Positions 44,776 through 58,336 of a stretch of 64,000 nt of DNA are shown piece by piece. The translations under genes were made by a program, and so were the position numbers. The stretch comes from Enoplosus armatus (taxonomy: Eukaryota > Chordata > Actinopteri > Centrarchiformes > Enoplosidae): assembly GCF_043641665.1 (NCBI RefSeq), contig NC_092182.1, positions 25,337,241 to 25,401,240 of the forward strand, in the 5' to 3' direction. The first letter of the stretch is position 1. Each line of letters opens with the position of its first letter. The notes below the pieces were generated by a model. The model did not search any database. It worked only from the letters and a program-made list of their open reading frames with translations, and was not told the DNA's origin.

Positions 44776-46644
44776 CAAGATACAAAATTAGAGAAATGGA
44801 GAAATTCAGGGACTATTCCACCCTTTGATAATTGCAATGGGTCCTTCATCTTCAAATAGAAACTGACACATACATTCAAGCCATGTCCACACTAACACTG
44901 ACAAACTGAAAGATGTTATGTCAAAGGATTTCTACCTGGCCTTTCCCCATCTACGCTAAAAGATCAAAACGAAAGACTCAAATGAAAACCTCTTTGTCCG
45001 TTTTCGTTAGCTCAGCCGTGGTTTGTAAACACGGATCTGGATTCTACAGAAAATAATTGATTTTGGTCTGAAATTCTACTTTTAAAAGTGCTGCTGTGAC
45101 CTGCCCCCAAAGCCTCGCACTATATTGTGAGTATCGAGCTGCTCGTGCTGTGGTCGTTGCTCTGCCTCGTAAGTCTCTCCTCGTAAACGCTGAGGTAGAT
45201 CATCAGATTTTGTCAGGAAAAAATAGGATAGGCATTTTTGTCAGTCCCTGTTGAAAGCACACATCAATGTCAAGCTTTTGACAGATTCAAGTTATTTGAA
45301 CAGACACGCTGTTTAAAGCGGAGGTGGTTTACAGGTGGACACTTTGACATAACTCACAATGTTTGAAGAGTAAAGGTAACTCCCCAGCTGCTGCACCCTT
45401 GATCAAATCACTATTTCTTGGTTGAGCAGTGCATTTTGTGTTGAGCTATTCTGAAACTAAATAAGCAATCACTGAGAGTTAAACTTTGGGTGTGGACCCT
45501 GGTGAAAAATCAAGGATACGTGTGCTATTGTCACTCATGCACCTTATGAGAAGAGGCTGTTGGTGTGCTCTATTGAAAACACAATGTGGTGTTTAGTCTA
45601 TCATTCAGGTTCGCTCCCTGTTGCACCTCCTGCAGCAAATCAATGACACGATTCGATGAAATGTCTGTTTTTACTTGATCTGTTGTCTTTATCACAAATA
45701 CTGAGCAGCAATCGCAGGCTGCACTGGTAAGAACATCTGCCGAATGCTGTAAATGTCACTGTTCATCTAACGCTGAAATGCACTGAACCACTTACAGTAG
45801 CTCAGCATGAATTGATGAGAGACGTTGAGAGAAAAAAATAAATGTGCTGCTCCCTGGTTTGGTGAGCAATGCTGCACCTGTCCAACTTTGACTTGAGCTT
45901 TGATCACACCCCATTCACAGCCTCCCCGTTACCTTGAGTTTAAATTGAAAAACTGCAGGTATAAACATCCCCAAAATTGATGCTTCGAGAACGGTTGCAA
46001 GCATCACTGGGGTTGATGGTGCTGTCTGAAGTCATTTTTATTGCAGTGATTGGTTGTTTTATTTACAAAAGCAATACCAAAGCAGTGAAAAAATACATAA
46101 TTTGCAGGTTTATAATGTTGACGCTACAGACTACTGTGCAATCAGGGCTTCTTAGAACAGGTCAACCCATAAACCCACCTGTTCTCAGTGTGAATAGGGA
46201 CTTCAGCTATAAATGAACTTGGTTATTTGCCGTTTCTTCAAGTAACAACCTGTTTTCTCAGGTCAAGAAGTAAAGTCTAAGGTGCTGTTACAAAAGCTGA
46301 GAACAGTGAGACACATCGAGGAGGAATGATTTTGCGGTTACTTAGAGACAGAACATAAAGAGTGGAGATTTAGAAGATTTAAGAGATACTGAGACAGAGA
46401 TAGTTGAGGAGGCGAAGAGAGGAGATCATTTGGTCTTTAAAGACGAGAAGGGCAGAAGAAATAAGCAGAAGGAGTTAAGAGGGAGGCTGCAGACTTGTGA
46501 GAGTCTGGCTCAAGGGCTTTGCTGGAGGAAACTTAAGGATAACAGGTGGGGTTGACCAGCTGACCAATTAATGAATCTTAACCACCCATCCATCCTGACT
46601 GGCTCCCATGATGTCTAGATGAGGGGTTTAAAATAATAAATATA

Positions 46645-47022
46645 GTAAATGTATTTTTTACTTGTCTAAGTAGTAAGTAAGTAAGTAACTTCCACAGTCT
46701 ACCGCAATGTACAAATACTCCATTACAAGTAAACATCCTGCATTCAAAAGCTGACTAAATATACATAAGTATTATCAGTGCTTACTATGCAGAATGACCT
46801 CTTTCACATTGCTGAATTACAGTGTAGATGTTATTGTTTCATTAGTACTGACTTCTTAATGTGTAAGCAGCATTTAAATGTTGCGGCTGGTCAGCGTTAA
46901 TTCATGCATATAGTTTAAACTATAACAACGAATCATATTTTATAATAGTTTATTAGTAAAGTATTAGTGCATACTTGAATGCAGAACATGAGTAAATGTA
47001 CTTTAGTTACTTTCCACCATGT
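46645..47022 (+). repeat. percomorph interspersed repeat ending 'ttactttccaccat'
   Basis: The region runs taagtagtaagtaagtaagt, acaagtaaacatcctgcatt, taagtattatcagtgctta, atgtgtaagcagcattta and ends gtactttagttactttccac. This word order is a recognisable, very abundant percomorph repeat (its left end is the 'agtgaaagtaactaagtacatttact' type in inverse). No coding capacity. Confidence 0.65.
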
Positions 47023-47119
47023 GCAAAGCACGCTCTGTTTCTATTGTTGTTGTCTTAGCTAACGCAGAGTGGAGAGGACCAGCAAGCCACGCTGAACAGA
47101 CAATTATGACACGTGAACC

Positions 47120-47455
47120 AGACCAAATACAAGAAAGATGGAGAGAGTAAAGGAGGGAAAACGGAGAGAGAAACCACGGTTGAGATAAAAATAGGGAGAG
47201 GGAGGTGAGGGAGGAGAGGGATTATTGGTAACTGAATGATAAAATGGTAATCATCCAGAGGGGGCGAAAGATTAGAGCTCTCCTTTTTCATTTAGGTGGC
47301 AGGCGTATGGGAGCGATGGAGACGGAGAGAAAGAGATAGAGAAAGCGAGGTAAGTGGAGGGAAGGACTGGGGGAAGTAGAGTCAGAGAACAAAGAGGAAA
47401 GGGAGGAAAGTGCAGAAGACAACTGGAGAGGGGGGAGAGAAAAGAGTGCGCTGCT
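47120..47455 (+). repeat. purine-rich tract
   Basis: A/G-biased + strand (agaaagatggagagagtaaa, gagatagagaaagcgaggta), followed at 47500-47700 by the opposite, pyrimidine-rich, bias. Confidence 0.75.
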
Positions 47456-48807
47456 CAAATTCCACTTTTCTACCACTCATCCTTCTTCATAATAGAACTG
47501 TCAAATCAATGTGGAGCTTAAAAACAAGCTGCTCCCCTCGCCTCTCACTCTTTCTCCTTTACTGTGCATCCCTCTTTTCTCTCTGCTCTCACTTCTCTCA
47601 CTCGCCTTTCACCCTCGCTCATACTCTCCTCACTCTCACCCTTTTTATTTGTTTCCTACTGCTGCTGCTCTGGCCCCATCTCACTCCTTTGTCATACTTC
47701 ATTTTGATGAGAGAAAATAATGCTAAAAGGTGTTTTTGCTTCCTTTTGTTTAATGTTGGTACTTCATACTGTTCTTGTTTAACTCCGTCTCTCTCCTTAT
47801 CACTTCATATCTACTCTCCAATTCTTTCCCATTTTGCCCTCCACGTATTACTAACCTTTCTTTCTTCTTCTTCCCTACCGATGTATTTTATACTCATCCC
47901 ATCCTCTCTCCTCTTCTTCCACTCCCTCTATAATCCCTCTCAATTTGCTCCTGCTTTGGTGTATGGAAATGTGGCCTAAAAACTTTGCATTTAAACAGCA
48001 CTGGCTGCCTGGATTCTGAATAGTGTGAAAAAGGAAAAAGGATATATCCGAAAAAATAACAAAAAAACTAAAACGTAGAATACAGTTTACTCTGAATGGA
48101 AAAAAATAAATGAGTAACATTTTTGTCCCATTCCAAGTCACATAGGAATGTCATAAAGGAATGTTTTGCTAACATTTTTTCCTTTTATACATCTCTTCAA
48201 GATACAAATAGTGATCGTTTGACTGAGTTTCCATCTGAATACTATATATTTGGCAAATGGTGGTCTTGGTGATGGAAGTGATGGCAGATGATGAAGGCTC
48301 AATGATGAATTAAAAACGTAAAAACTCATCCTATGTTCAATTCTGGAAATACTGTGTCTGCTTTCTTTATTCTTAGGCTTCCTGGAAAGGTACCATCCAG
48401 TTAAGACAATATGGTGTGGTTTTATTTTTGCAGTTCTTTTATTTATAGCAAATATGGCTAAACGATTAAGAGAAATTAAATATTTACATAAAATGTGGCT
48501 ATGAGGTCCAATGAAAATAAGCAGAACAGAGCTTTTTAAAAATGCTTTATTGAGTCCATCTTTATGTTAACCCTGCAGTCCTTTATCTAAAACTATCTAT
48601 TATCTATTACCCCCCCTCCTCTGCAGGGAGAGTGATCTGTCAGAGTACTTCCTCTCTTGTACTGTTTCCTTTCACAGTTGGATTACACAGACAGAAATGT
48701 GCTAAAGGAATATTCTTTGTTTTTGTGTACGTGTGGTACCTCTCCATGTGTGATATTGTAGTAGCTGTGCAAAATCAAAAGTTGCTGTCTGCATACTCAG
48801 CAGGTGT

Positions 48808-48808
<1 letters not shown>

Positions 48809-48849
<41 letters not shown>
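48809..48849. repeat. (TG)n microsatellite
   Basis: About 20 TG units. Confidence 0.97.
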
Positions 48850-48850
<1 letters not shown>

Positions 48851-48949
48851 CACACCCTGCCATTTAAATGACATCCCAGAGAGGGGCCTGGGGAAGAGAA
48901 TTGGAACCAGGTTACTCATTCATTTCAGAGGGCTGGATTCTGGGGAAGA

Positions 48950-49185
48950 AAAGGTGCTGAAATAGGAAGAAGATGGAGGAGAGGAAATGGAGCGAACAGG
49001 GTAGATGAGTCAGGATGTGGTGAGGAGGAAGACAAGGCAAAGGGGAGGGAAGAAAGGAAAATGGAAATGGGGAGATGGAGTGGAAATCAAAGCTAAAAGT
49101 AGGAGAAAGGTGGATAAAACATAGATGATATGAGGTTGTAGGAAAGACTTAAAGAGGAGGGAGTGAAAAGTGACCAAGGAATGAG
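48950..49185 (+). repeat. purine-rich tract
   Basis: A/G-biased (agaagatggaggagaggaaa, gaggaagacaaggcaaaggg). Confidence 0.75.
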
Positions 49186-49637
49186 CAGCGCAGTCATCCA
49201 TCGTGCCTTTTCATCGCATTATTCACTTCCACGAGATTCAGATGCATGCAGGGTCCACTCGTCTACCAGCTGCTTGAGACATTTTTGTTTGTGTAGTTAC
49301 AAATGTCGCTTATTTGTTCAATGATGTAATCATCATACTAAACTTGATCAGCAGAGGTGTGTTTGTGTTAACACGTCTTTCAGTCCGGTTAAATCAATCA
49401 CAAAACAGAACCTTTAAATGTTAAAGCAGCACTGATTGCCCATGACGGACTCATGTGACATGTCACTGTATGAAGCTGACATGGAGAACATGTTGGCAAA
49501 CAGTTGATGACTGTGTATGAGTCCAGCGGACAAGGAGCAACATGAGCATTAATATGGACTCATGTTGAACATTGGACAAATATAAATCCACTGTTCACTC
49601 TCTCTTGTGCTCAGTTTTGATTGACTATTGCCAGAAA

Positions 49638-49663
49638 GAAAGAAGAAGAAGAAGAAGAAGAAG

Positions 49664-49693
<30 letters not shown>
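49638..49693. repeat. (GAA)n trinucleotide microsatellite
   Basis: About 18 GAA units, the longest trinucleotide array here and a perfect purine/pyrimidine mirror tract. Confidence 0.97.
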
Positions 49694-49694
<1 letters not shown>

Positions 49695-50229
49695 TGAGTG
49701 AAGAAAGCACAAGTGAAAAACAGATGAGGTACTCTGAGAGGAACACATGAACAAACATAAAAGATAAATAAAATGGTACCTTCTTGGAAACTCGGCAGTA
49801 ATCACTTCCACCGCTGCTCTTTATTTTTCCTGCTGTCTAAACTGATTCCACTGCCCTGTTATTTGTCAGCTGTTTAACAGCCGTGATACTCGGCCCGTGC
49901 TGCCAGGAGATAGAGATGGACAGAACTGCAAATTATACATGGGGCACATTCAGCCGAGCTGTCTGATAGTTGGACACATGGCTAATGACTCATATGGACC
50001 TCCTTTTTTTGTGTTAACCAAAGAGTTAGCTTGTACTCTGAACAAACAAAAATCCTGAGTTGCTGCAGGTGTTCTTTATCCTGGGAAACTGGAGTAAGGA
50101 AAGATGGCTCTCGTGGGTTTTTGAGGGAAGTTATGTCGAATCAGTCGCAGAAATCACTTTTGGAGAGAGGAACTCTTTTGCATAAATTTGGGTACCACAT
50201 GTGTAATGTATTTGCCTATAAGATATCAA

Positions 50230-50245
50230 ATATATATATATATAT
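50230..50245. repeat. (TA)n tract
   Basis: About eight TA units. Confidence 0.9.
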
Positions 50246-51611
50246 CTTTAAATGTCTTTTTTAAATGTAACTTGGTAACCAAACCATAAAAAAAGCATTT
50301 TTACCAAATTGTCTCTGAGCCCTTTATTGCGAGATTGAGGCATAAAGACTTTTTAACCCTTCATATTTTTGCAGTATGTTATGCTGCGCATGCATTCTGT
50401 AGCCTCAGAATAATAGATTGCATTTAATAAATACTTCTGTTTGTCTTGCAGATTCGTGCTAGCATAGAGATCATTTTAGCACCACTCACATGTTGTGTGA
50501 CATTAAATAGTAATTAGTTTTAGATAGCTTATAACTATTTACATTAACCTAACTCCTACAGTTTAAAGTTTTCTGGAAGGTTAAACAGAATTTTGGACTG
50601 TTAAACTGTTCCAGTGGATCCCCACTGCAGACATTTTATTGATATATTGCCAGGACAGAGATCACATCAACACAAAGCAAACATTTGCATTAACAAACGC
50701 TTGATGTGAGAGCTGTGCTGCGTTAATGTCATCCATCCAATCCTTCAACCTTTTCACCGAGCCTGTCCGTCCAAACCGTTCTCTAGCGCTGCAGGTAATG
50801 ACCTATGTCTGCCCGTTAATGACCCGAGTGTGTGTTTGTATTTCATCTTTCCAACAGTCATCGTTTCTACGGTCCAGGTACTACAGGTACTGTATTTTGC
50901 TGCTGTACAGCACTGTATTTTTATATAATCTTTTGATGCTAGTGTCACCAATCACATTTACTATTGCACATAAGTGAAAATCAATACATAACAGAAAAAA
51001 AAAAGAAACTTAAAAATGTATTATTTCACTTTCTATATTGCTATTGCTGCTATAATCTGAGTCACTTCCATATTTACCTCTGGGGTCTTCTTTTATAACA
51101 CATCCTTCCTTACTTCCCTCCTTTCTTCCTTCCTCCTGACACTCCTCTTCTTCACAGATCATTAAAGGGAAGGGTGGATGAAAGGAAGGACAGATAGGTA
51201 GATGGATAGGTGGAAGGATGAAGAAAGACAAACATAAACACACACCAGTGAACACGCCTCCTCCTCCAATGTATCATGTCTCTGTTTTCTGATTTGTGAC
51301 CTCTTTGCTTAAGTAGATCTTTGGGTTGGGAAAATATTGTGACCGTGGTTAAAAAATAACAACTTTAACTTTTGGTCAGAGACCGCATGCAAACTCAGAA
51401 GCTTTGTGCACCCAATCATCCGCCCCAGCCTCCGTCTTAATAGGTTTTGCAACCGAATAACAATGTCACACTAATTCTGCTTTTGCTTCTGGGAAAAAAA
51501 CAGTCTTCATTTGCATGATCACGTTGCCTGTCAGGAAAAGGTAAACGTAGGCCAAGTGTTTCAACAAATGACTATACTTCAGTTTTTCTGATGAGGATAG
51601 TCTCCCTGGTT

Positions 51612-51680
51612 AAAGGGGACCTATTATGCATCATTTCCAGCTCTATAGTTTTATTCTGGGACTCATCCTTATTCATCTTA
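51612..51680 (+). repeat. end of a common fish MITE
   Basis: The sequence ttaaaggggacctattatgc is the well-known terminal sequence of a teleost non-autonomous element. The following 50 bases fit loosely. The other end was not located. Confidence 0.45.
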
Positions 51681-51959
51681 TAGTGGCCGGCTCACTTAGC
51701 CGTGCAGTTAGCGGTCCTTTTAGCTTAGATGACTCTGCCCGGAGTGGGAGCTCGGGGGTGTTTACACTGCTAGCACAGGTGCTTTGGACCACCGGGAACA
51801 CTGAACAAATTATTGACTGGATGTGCCTGAACCTCTTGATGAAATCTTGGCCCAATCCCGGACTGGAAAATTGAGATTTAATAACAAAGTCTGCGTGGTG
51901 CCATGTTAAAAACGTGATCAAGAATCAGAGGATTCGTACCCAAGCATGACTTCATGACT

Positions 51960-52300
51960 TGGAGAGACTTGTCGGCCCCTTCATGTCCAGCGGGTTGTAT
52001 TACAGTCTCTTCTCAGGTCACTGCACTGGCTTCCTGTGTGTCATATGATTGATTCTAAATTACTTCTGCTTGTTTGTACATTTCTCAATGCCCTAGGACC
52101 AATATAGATTTCTGTAAAAGTCTTGTCAATTAATGCAGCACTGGGACACATTTCAGTACTGTCCTATCAGTCATTCTTTGCAACTTTTGAAATCTACTTT
52201 AAAAACAGCCCACACATGCCTATCCTCTCCTCTTCAGTAAATGGCAGCTTTATCTCCAAGTCGAAGTGTCTGAGCATAAATCTTTTGAAATCCATGTCTC
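51960..52300 (+). mobile_element. decayed LINE reverse transcriptase C-terminal remnant
   Basis: cactggcttcctgtgtgtca and the sequence after it read, with stops, like the LHWLPV...RIDFK.LLLVY..LN.LGP.YI block of CR1/L2-group LINEs in fish; IYFKNSPHMPIL fits the FK..LKTHL end. A dead fragment on the + strand. Confidence 0.6.
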
Positions 52301-52741
52301 GGCCCTGACAACTGACTCAGCACTGTACTCAGAATAAACGCTACTTCAGGACATACCTCCACCTATCTGTGTTGCAGGTTTGAAATCCTAATCACGTCTA
52401 TGTTCGGGTATTTACCGCTGTGACTGGCAGGCTGGTGTATATGAGCACAACACAAGTTTGTCCTTTTAGGAACTTTCATATTAAACTCTTCTGCTTGATG
52501 ATGATATCAATGATATTTGTTTGATGTGTTAAGATGGAGTTGATAGAGCCCAGAACTAGGCTGTGGAATAAGATAAGAATTTTTATTCCCTCTACTTTCT
52601 CCTCTGCTCCTCTCTTTTCTTCTCTTCTACCCTTTTGTTGTAAATTCTCAAATATCCTTTATTTACCTCAACGGTGCAGGCTTTGTCATTATTGTACAGG
52701 TAATGTAGCCACCCCCACTGTTTTTACCTGGTGTTTATTGG

Positions 52742-52764
52742 CCCCCCCCCCCCCCCCCCCCCCC
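52742..52764. repeat. poly-C (23)
   Basis: The longest homopolymer in the window. Confidence 0.95.
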
Positions 52765-52915
52765 AAAGACACACTTTAAACCCTATTTAAACCCCCTTCT
52801 ACTCCCTAACAGTCCACTCCCAACCCTCTCTCTCTTAGTCTTTGTTCTGAGAGGAAAACACCATGTAGGCAACCAGTCTACCCGCAGGGTGGCAACATAC
52901 TACTATATTCACCAA

Positions 52916-52918
<3 letters not shown>

Positions 52919-52961
<43 letters not shown>

Positions 52962-53160
52962 GCCTTAAGGGTAGTAGTGATAATATCACGGCAAACAGCG
53001 TCCATTATTGCTGTATGAAACCTTTTGACACATGGGAGGGAACACACGCTGACTTCATGTTGGGCTGTTATATGACTTAACACACACACACACACACACA
53101 CACTGATAAAGTAATTTTCCCTCTAACACAGCCTGTTCCCTTTGCACACACACACACACA
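52919..53160. repeat. (TG)n then (CA)n tracts
   Basis: (TG)n at 52919-52959 (20 units), (CA)n at 53080-53103 and 53145-53160. The first and second are inverted relative to each other, 120 bases apart. Confidence 0.96.
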
Positions 53161-55996
53161 TTCCCACACATTTGCTTCACGCTGGGCTTTTGTATAAAAC
53201 ATAAACACACAATTACTGTCAGACCTCCTGTTGTTGCTGGTATTTGTTACGTTTCCTCCATGAACTGCAGGTTGCTGCTGCACCAGGTCTAAAAACACAC
53301 ACACATTTACAATATACTCCCATATTTATCATGATATTACAGTAGTGGTATTCTTAACATTACTCAATAATATTCAAATGCAATTTTGTGATATAAATAA
53401 GTGGTGTTATATTTATATAACAGTTGTTTTGCATATGCTGTTTGATGACAGAATGAAACTAAACTAAAGTAAGTCACATTGGACAATGTTAATTATCTGA
53501 CTGAAGACCCCTATTGATACTGTTGACAGCACTGCACCTCAGCTGCTGAAGCTAACGTTAGCGTCAGCCAAGACTTTCTTCTTTGTTGTTTGGCCAACTC
53601 ACAGACTTAGCTACAGCTGAGTAAATTTGCCAATGACAGTTGTTATAATCGGGAACTAAAACCTTTCGCTCTCCAACAGCTTAAGACACAGTTTGTATGA
53701 GTTGTAATTAAAATCACAGCTCTTGCAATTTGAAAATTGTGCTCTTTCAAATCAATTTTGATTTTAAAACGAAGCCGTCAGCCCCCCCACAGCCTCATTT
53801 CACTGCCACACACTGAACTGAACCTGCTCAGTCACTTGGAAACAGCACGGCAGCCAAAAATCTTCAAGGTAAAGGAGTGACTCAGACTCGCATCACTGCT
53901 GTGACCGTGTCTGAAGGGAAGTATGAGTGTCTGTGTGTGTACCCTCCAGATGGACCTGAACATGGGGTGGCAGGTGTTCCTGCCGCAGGCGCTGGGTGAG
54001 GGGGACAGACCATAACAGCTTTCACACAAACACCCTCAAGTCTGTACGGTTTCCAGGCATCTGTCATACGTGTGTTATGTGTGTTTGTGTGAAACACATT
54101 TCAGAGAAAAGCTAGTTCTATACGGTTTCTGTGTGTTGTAATGTAAACATGAGTAATAGAGAATGAGGTGACAGATTTCACAGGCTTTTGCAGAAATGCC
54201 TTTATTCCTCTTCTGAGCTTCAGGTCATATAGGATTTAATTTGCAGTTGTTCATATCCAAATTAGGTGAGCCCTTTTTATGCACAGTCACCGCAGCAGAG
54301 TGCTGCAGGGATGACGTATTTTTGGAGGCCAACCCCTGGTTCCCTTGACAAAAAGCCCATGGGATTTTTCCATTGGATTTTGGATCATTGCAGAAAATAA
54401 ACTAAAACGTTTACGATGCTTACATTTTTTGTTCAGCATGATAATCTTCACAAATGAACACCGCTTGTATGATTGTCCAAGCGTAAATGCAATCGGCAGA
54501 AGTAAAAAGCTAACGTTAGGCTATAAACGAACTACACCACGGTCGCATCACTTCAACGTCACCACCACTAAGCTTAAGTTTTAAGAGAATATAGCTAGAT
54601 ATTAGTATAAACACAACAAGGCTGGGTTCTTTCAGTAAACGAGCTGAGACGGATGAAAAAAGCAACTGAAGTGCTTCCTGTGTAGTCTGTGAAGTCAAAA
54701 AAGCCCCCAAAGCAACTAAGTAGTAAAGCTGGCAGAGCATCACCGGGGTAGATACCAAGTGTTTGCTGACATTTTACACCAAATATAACTCCAATTACTC
54801 TTACATATGTCAGAATATGTGTGAAAAGGTATACAATCCCAAACTTTTCATCTGATGTGGATGTAAACACATCAGATACAGATACACACTCTCCCCCTTC
54901 ACTTACAGTCTCATGGCATATACTGTATACACTGTATGTCTGAGGGAGACATGATGTAAGTCCCTTTTTAGCCATGTAACATTGTGGGTTTCACCTACCT
55001 GTGAAATCAATGTCTTTTTGTCATTCAGCCATGAAAGGACCAGTACAAGAAGAGCCACAATGCTTGAGGGACATTTGGTGTCTGGTCTGAAAACAATGGT
55101 GAGTTGAAAATGTATTGATATGATAGAATAGTGTGTTCTGTTCTCACACGTGCTGCATCACATTCTGGCATTGACTTTGCATCATGTAAAGTCATGCTGC
55201 ATTTAGCTGATAGCAGTTCCTGTTTGCACTGTCGATTATTAGGCAAGATCTGTTTTTTTTATCATGATTTCTTAATGAATTTGTTGATATTTTTGTCACT
55301 TATCCCCAAAAAGAGTGACTTCCAGGAATATGAATATGTATATTCCGGTCTGAAATACAAAATGTAGAAAGAGTGCCACGGGTTAAAGCTGAAAGTCAGC
55401 AATTAAATTCCACTGTGCTGCAGTACATCACGTAATGAAAAATGTGTCATTGTCTCAATATTATACTGTATACTATATGCATGTGCAGCTTGTTTGAATG
55501 TGTTTTCACCCATCTATCTGAACTCGTGCATGCTATCGCGTCCTGTTTGCTTGCGTTGTATTTCAGCTCCCGTTTGTAATCCTTTCGAAGCCTCGTCAGT
55601 CATGGACGCTGAAGCCAAATGCGATGTGACACTTTAATAATCATCCAAAGAGCGCAGCGTAGGTGTGCCAAAAGGATTAATGTTACACCAAATATGTCAA
55701 TACGCACAGCTGAGATAGGTTACATATAAGTGAGGAGTGCTCTGAGTGGGAGGCTAATTGTGAGTGTGTATGCTTGTGTGAGTGTGTGATGGGGTTTATT
55801 GGGCTTAGAAATGGCCGAGCCAGAGAAGGAAACGCACAAGGGGTCCAGATTATGCTGGCGTGTGTACAGTATGTACTGAAGATGCAATGCATATAATGTC
55901 AACTTTAGTGGCTGAGGGCTTTACGGAGCTTGTAGACGCCCACCTATGCAGATTAGAGAACACAGAATGGTCTGGTCTCAGTTGTGCATCTGTGCC

Positions 55997-56037
55997 TATA
56001 TATATATATTATATACATATATAATATATATATATAC
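55997..56037. repeat. imperfect (TA)n palindrome
   Basis: TA-only sequence with a single c (atacatat), able to form a cruciform-like hairpin. Confidence 0.93.
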
Positions 56038-56870
56038 TATTAACTAGTTCACTCAGGTTGGGAGCAGGCCACACCTCTAATCACCTGTCAAGCCTGCTTA
56101 TACCTCCCGACTCCATCCCTCCCTTATTCAATCTTACCTCTCTCCTTTTCCAGGTACTATCTGGGATCATTTGACTTTACTCCAGAGACGGACCCCCCTC
56201 ACCGAGTCTCCACCCTCCCAGACCTTCAATACATCCGTCCCTAAAAGGAACATCTTCCTCCCCCACATTCATCCCCTTCCTCACGTCCATTCATTCATCC
56301 TCAACATCCCTTTTTCTTTTCCTTTGAGTTTTCGGAGAGGTAGGTGGAGAGTTAATTGTATGTGAATGTGAACTCAATACTTGAGAAAGAGCACAACAGA
56401 ATAATAATCCTACAGCATAACAGCACTGTCAGTCTTCATCTTTAATCAGAAAGAAAATGTACCTTGTATCTCGTGTATGTATGCTTTTTGAGTTTTCATA
56501 TCTTGAATTTCTTTTTCAAGGAATGAGTTGATTTAACCAAGTTTAGCAGCACCAGAAGTGAGTAAATCTACGTCATGCCATTGTTGAAAGAAAGAATATA
56601 TGATTTACGGCTTAACGCTTGAATAAATTGCTTTTGTTATTAAATAGAGTTGTTTTTCTGTCTCCACTCCCTCACAGGTGGCCAGGGCAACCTAGTTTTC
56701 AGAGTTCATCTCCCTCTAAATGAATTAAGCCATCCTTTTTTTCTATTCTAATTGAAATGAAACCTCCAGGCTCCATTTTTTATGGAGTAGCAGCAGATGT
56801 TAATTTAAATCAGTCTATAAAAGGCTGAAAGAGGGAGGGAGATGAGTCCCTGTGAGATCGGAGAAACAGG

Positions 56871-56871
<1 letters not shown>

Positions 56872-56912
<41 letters not shown>
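56872..56912. repeat. (GT)n microsatellite
   Basis: About 20 GT units. Confidence 0.97.
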
Positions 56913-56916
<4 letters not shown>

Positions 56917-57789
56917 TTTGAGGGGTACTGTGCGCAGAATAGATTGATTGTATCTTCATATTTTCTACATTTAAGTTGTTTTAATGTTACCTGGAATTCT
57001 ATTTAAAACTAATTAAAGACAAAACAAAAAATATATGATATATTTGATGTCACTACCCCAGTTCAGTAGAGGTGAATGACACGGGCTCCTTGCCAAGGGT
57101 GGGGTGGGCAATTGGGTGCTATCCCCGCCCCTGGTGCATCGCGTGCCCCCTCATTATGCACCACCCAAACGCCCAAAATTAATTTTCAATTAAAAAGAAA
57201 GAAATGAGACTGATTAACAATTGCTGCATCTACTGCAATGGGTGAAAATTCATTGTGAGTGTTAAGGAAAGTTTTCCAGAGGTTCCACACAGACATGGCC
57301 CCCTTCGACAAGAGAGGTGCTGAGGGTGCTGCAGCTGTAACATCTGCTGAACTGAACACTTACTGAAGCTATTGTATTCATTAAGACAGGGACGTCTGAG
57401 AATCTATCGTGACACAAAAGGAGAGAGATTCAAATACGACCATCATAGATTTTTATGTCGCTAAAATGCCTCAATGTTACTATCTCACTTTTAAATGTCC
57501 ACAAGTTGAAGATAAAAGCAAATGTTTGACAGAGCTAGAGGTGCAGATATGAAATGAAAAAGGAAAGCGATTAGAGTTCCTGACATCACATCTGCGCTAG
57601 CTGCTATTCCACTACTTTACTTTATTTTTATCAGTTTTTATGAAAATGTGAAATGTGCTCCTGGGATTTACTGATAAATGACTACTATCTACTACAGCCC
57701 TAATTATTAAAATTTGAACCTTTCATACAAAGTTAAGCAATGATTATTTATTAGCATTCCATGGCAGTGTGTTGCTGCCATCATGACCA

Positions 57790-58175
57790 ACAACTCTTCT
57801 TCTTTCTCTTGTCTTGATGAGATCTTTTTCATGTTATAACAAGACATTTCTTGTCAGAAGATGTGGAATGTTTGTTGTTGAAGAACATATCAACTCATCA
57901 CCAGTTTCCTGTTTATAAAGTCTGTATGTATAACTGTACTGTTTTCACAGGAACGTTTCATGACTTCACGAGTGATGTGCTGTTATAACAAGACAAGTTT
58001 CTGGTCTAAAGTGAGTTTCTGGTCTAAAGTGATTCATTTGGTAACTAGTAATGAGGAGAAAACAGGTCATAATAACATAAAAACTATCTTTTTACTTCAT
58101 AAAAAGGATCTTGTTAAAACGAGAAAGTTTTGCACATTATAACGAGAAACTGAGCTAACATTTCTTTTGTCACGG
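57790..58175. repeat. repeat built on 'ttataac(a/g)aga'
   Basis: The word gttataacaagaca or its relatives occurs at about 57834, 57981, 58067 and 58138 (attataacgagaaa). A local duplication of gtttctggtctaaagtga sits at 57998-58033. This is typical of a fish repeat rich in ttataacgagaaa. Confidence 0.45.
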
Positions 58176-58336
58176 TGGCAGCACTTCCAGACACCCTCAC
58201 TCTGTCCACCAATGGGTGCTTGTGTCCAAAACGGCTCCACATGCAGTCCACATGTCCAACTGCACAACTGCACATCTGCTCTGCCATTTGGAGCTCTGCT
58301 TGAGTCTTTACAGTGTCTGGTGTGGGCCAGCGTCAC

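Larger units (their letters stand above)
42609..46644. other. non-coding, no gene seen
   Basis: Microsatellites and a purine-rich tract as listed; 44880-45060 has gtccacactaacactgacaa and ttttcgttagctc words that resemble a MITE but the ends are unclear. The 79-codon frame at 45977 is unassigned. Confidence 0.5.
47456..51611. other. non-coding, no gene seen
   Basis: Pyrimidine-rich 47470-47960, TG and GAA microsatellites, purine tract at 48950. No exon found. Confidence 0.55.
52301..57789. other. non-coding, no gene seen
   Basis: Contains C23, TG/CA and TA tracts. The 126-codon - strand frame at 54595-54975 is unassigned. 57060-57190 is a local GC-rich patch (ctatccccgcccctggtgca) of unknown nature. 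Confidence 0.5.

Noticed and set aside
47410..47979. 189-codon + strand frame
   Set aside because: Pyrimidine-rich DNA with Ser/Leu/Phe strings, no domain, and a neighbouring frame open too.
53950..53995. Possible tiny exon (MDLNMGWQVFLPQAL) with AG before and GTGAGG after
   Set aside because: The upstream pyrimidine tract is poor, the peptide is not recognised, and a chance AG...GT frame of this size is common.
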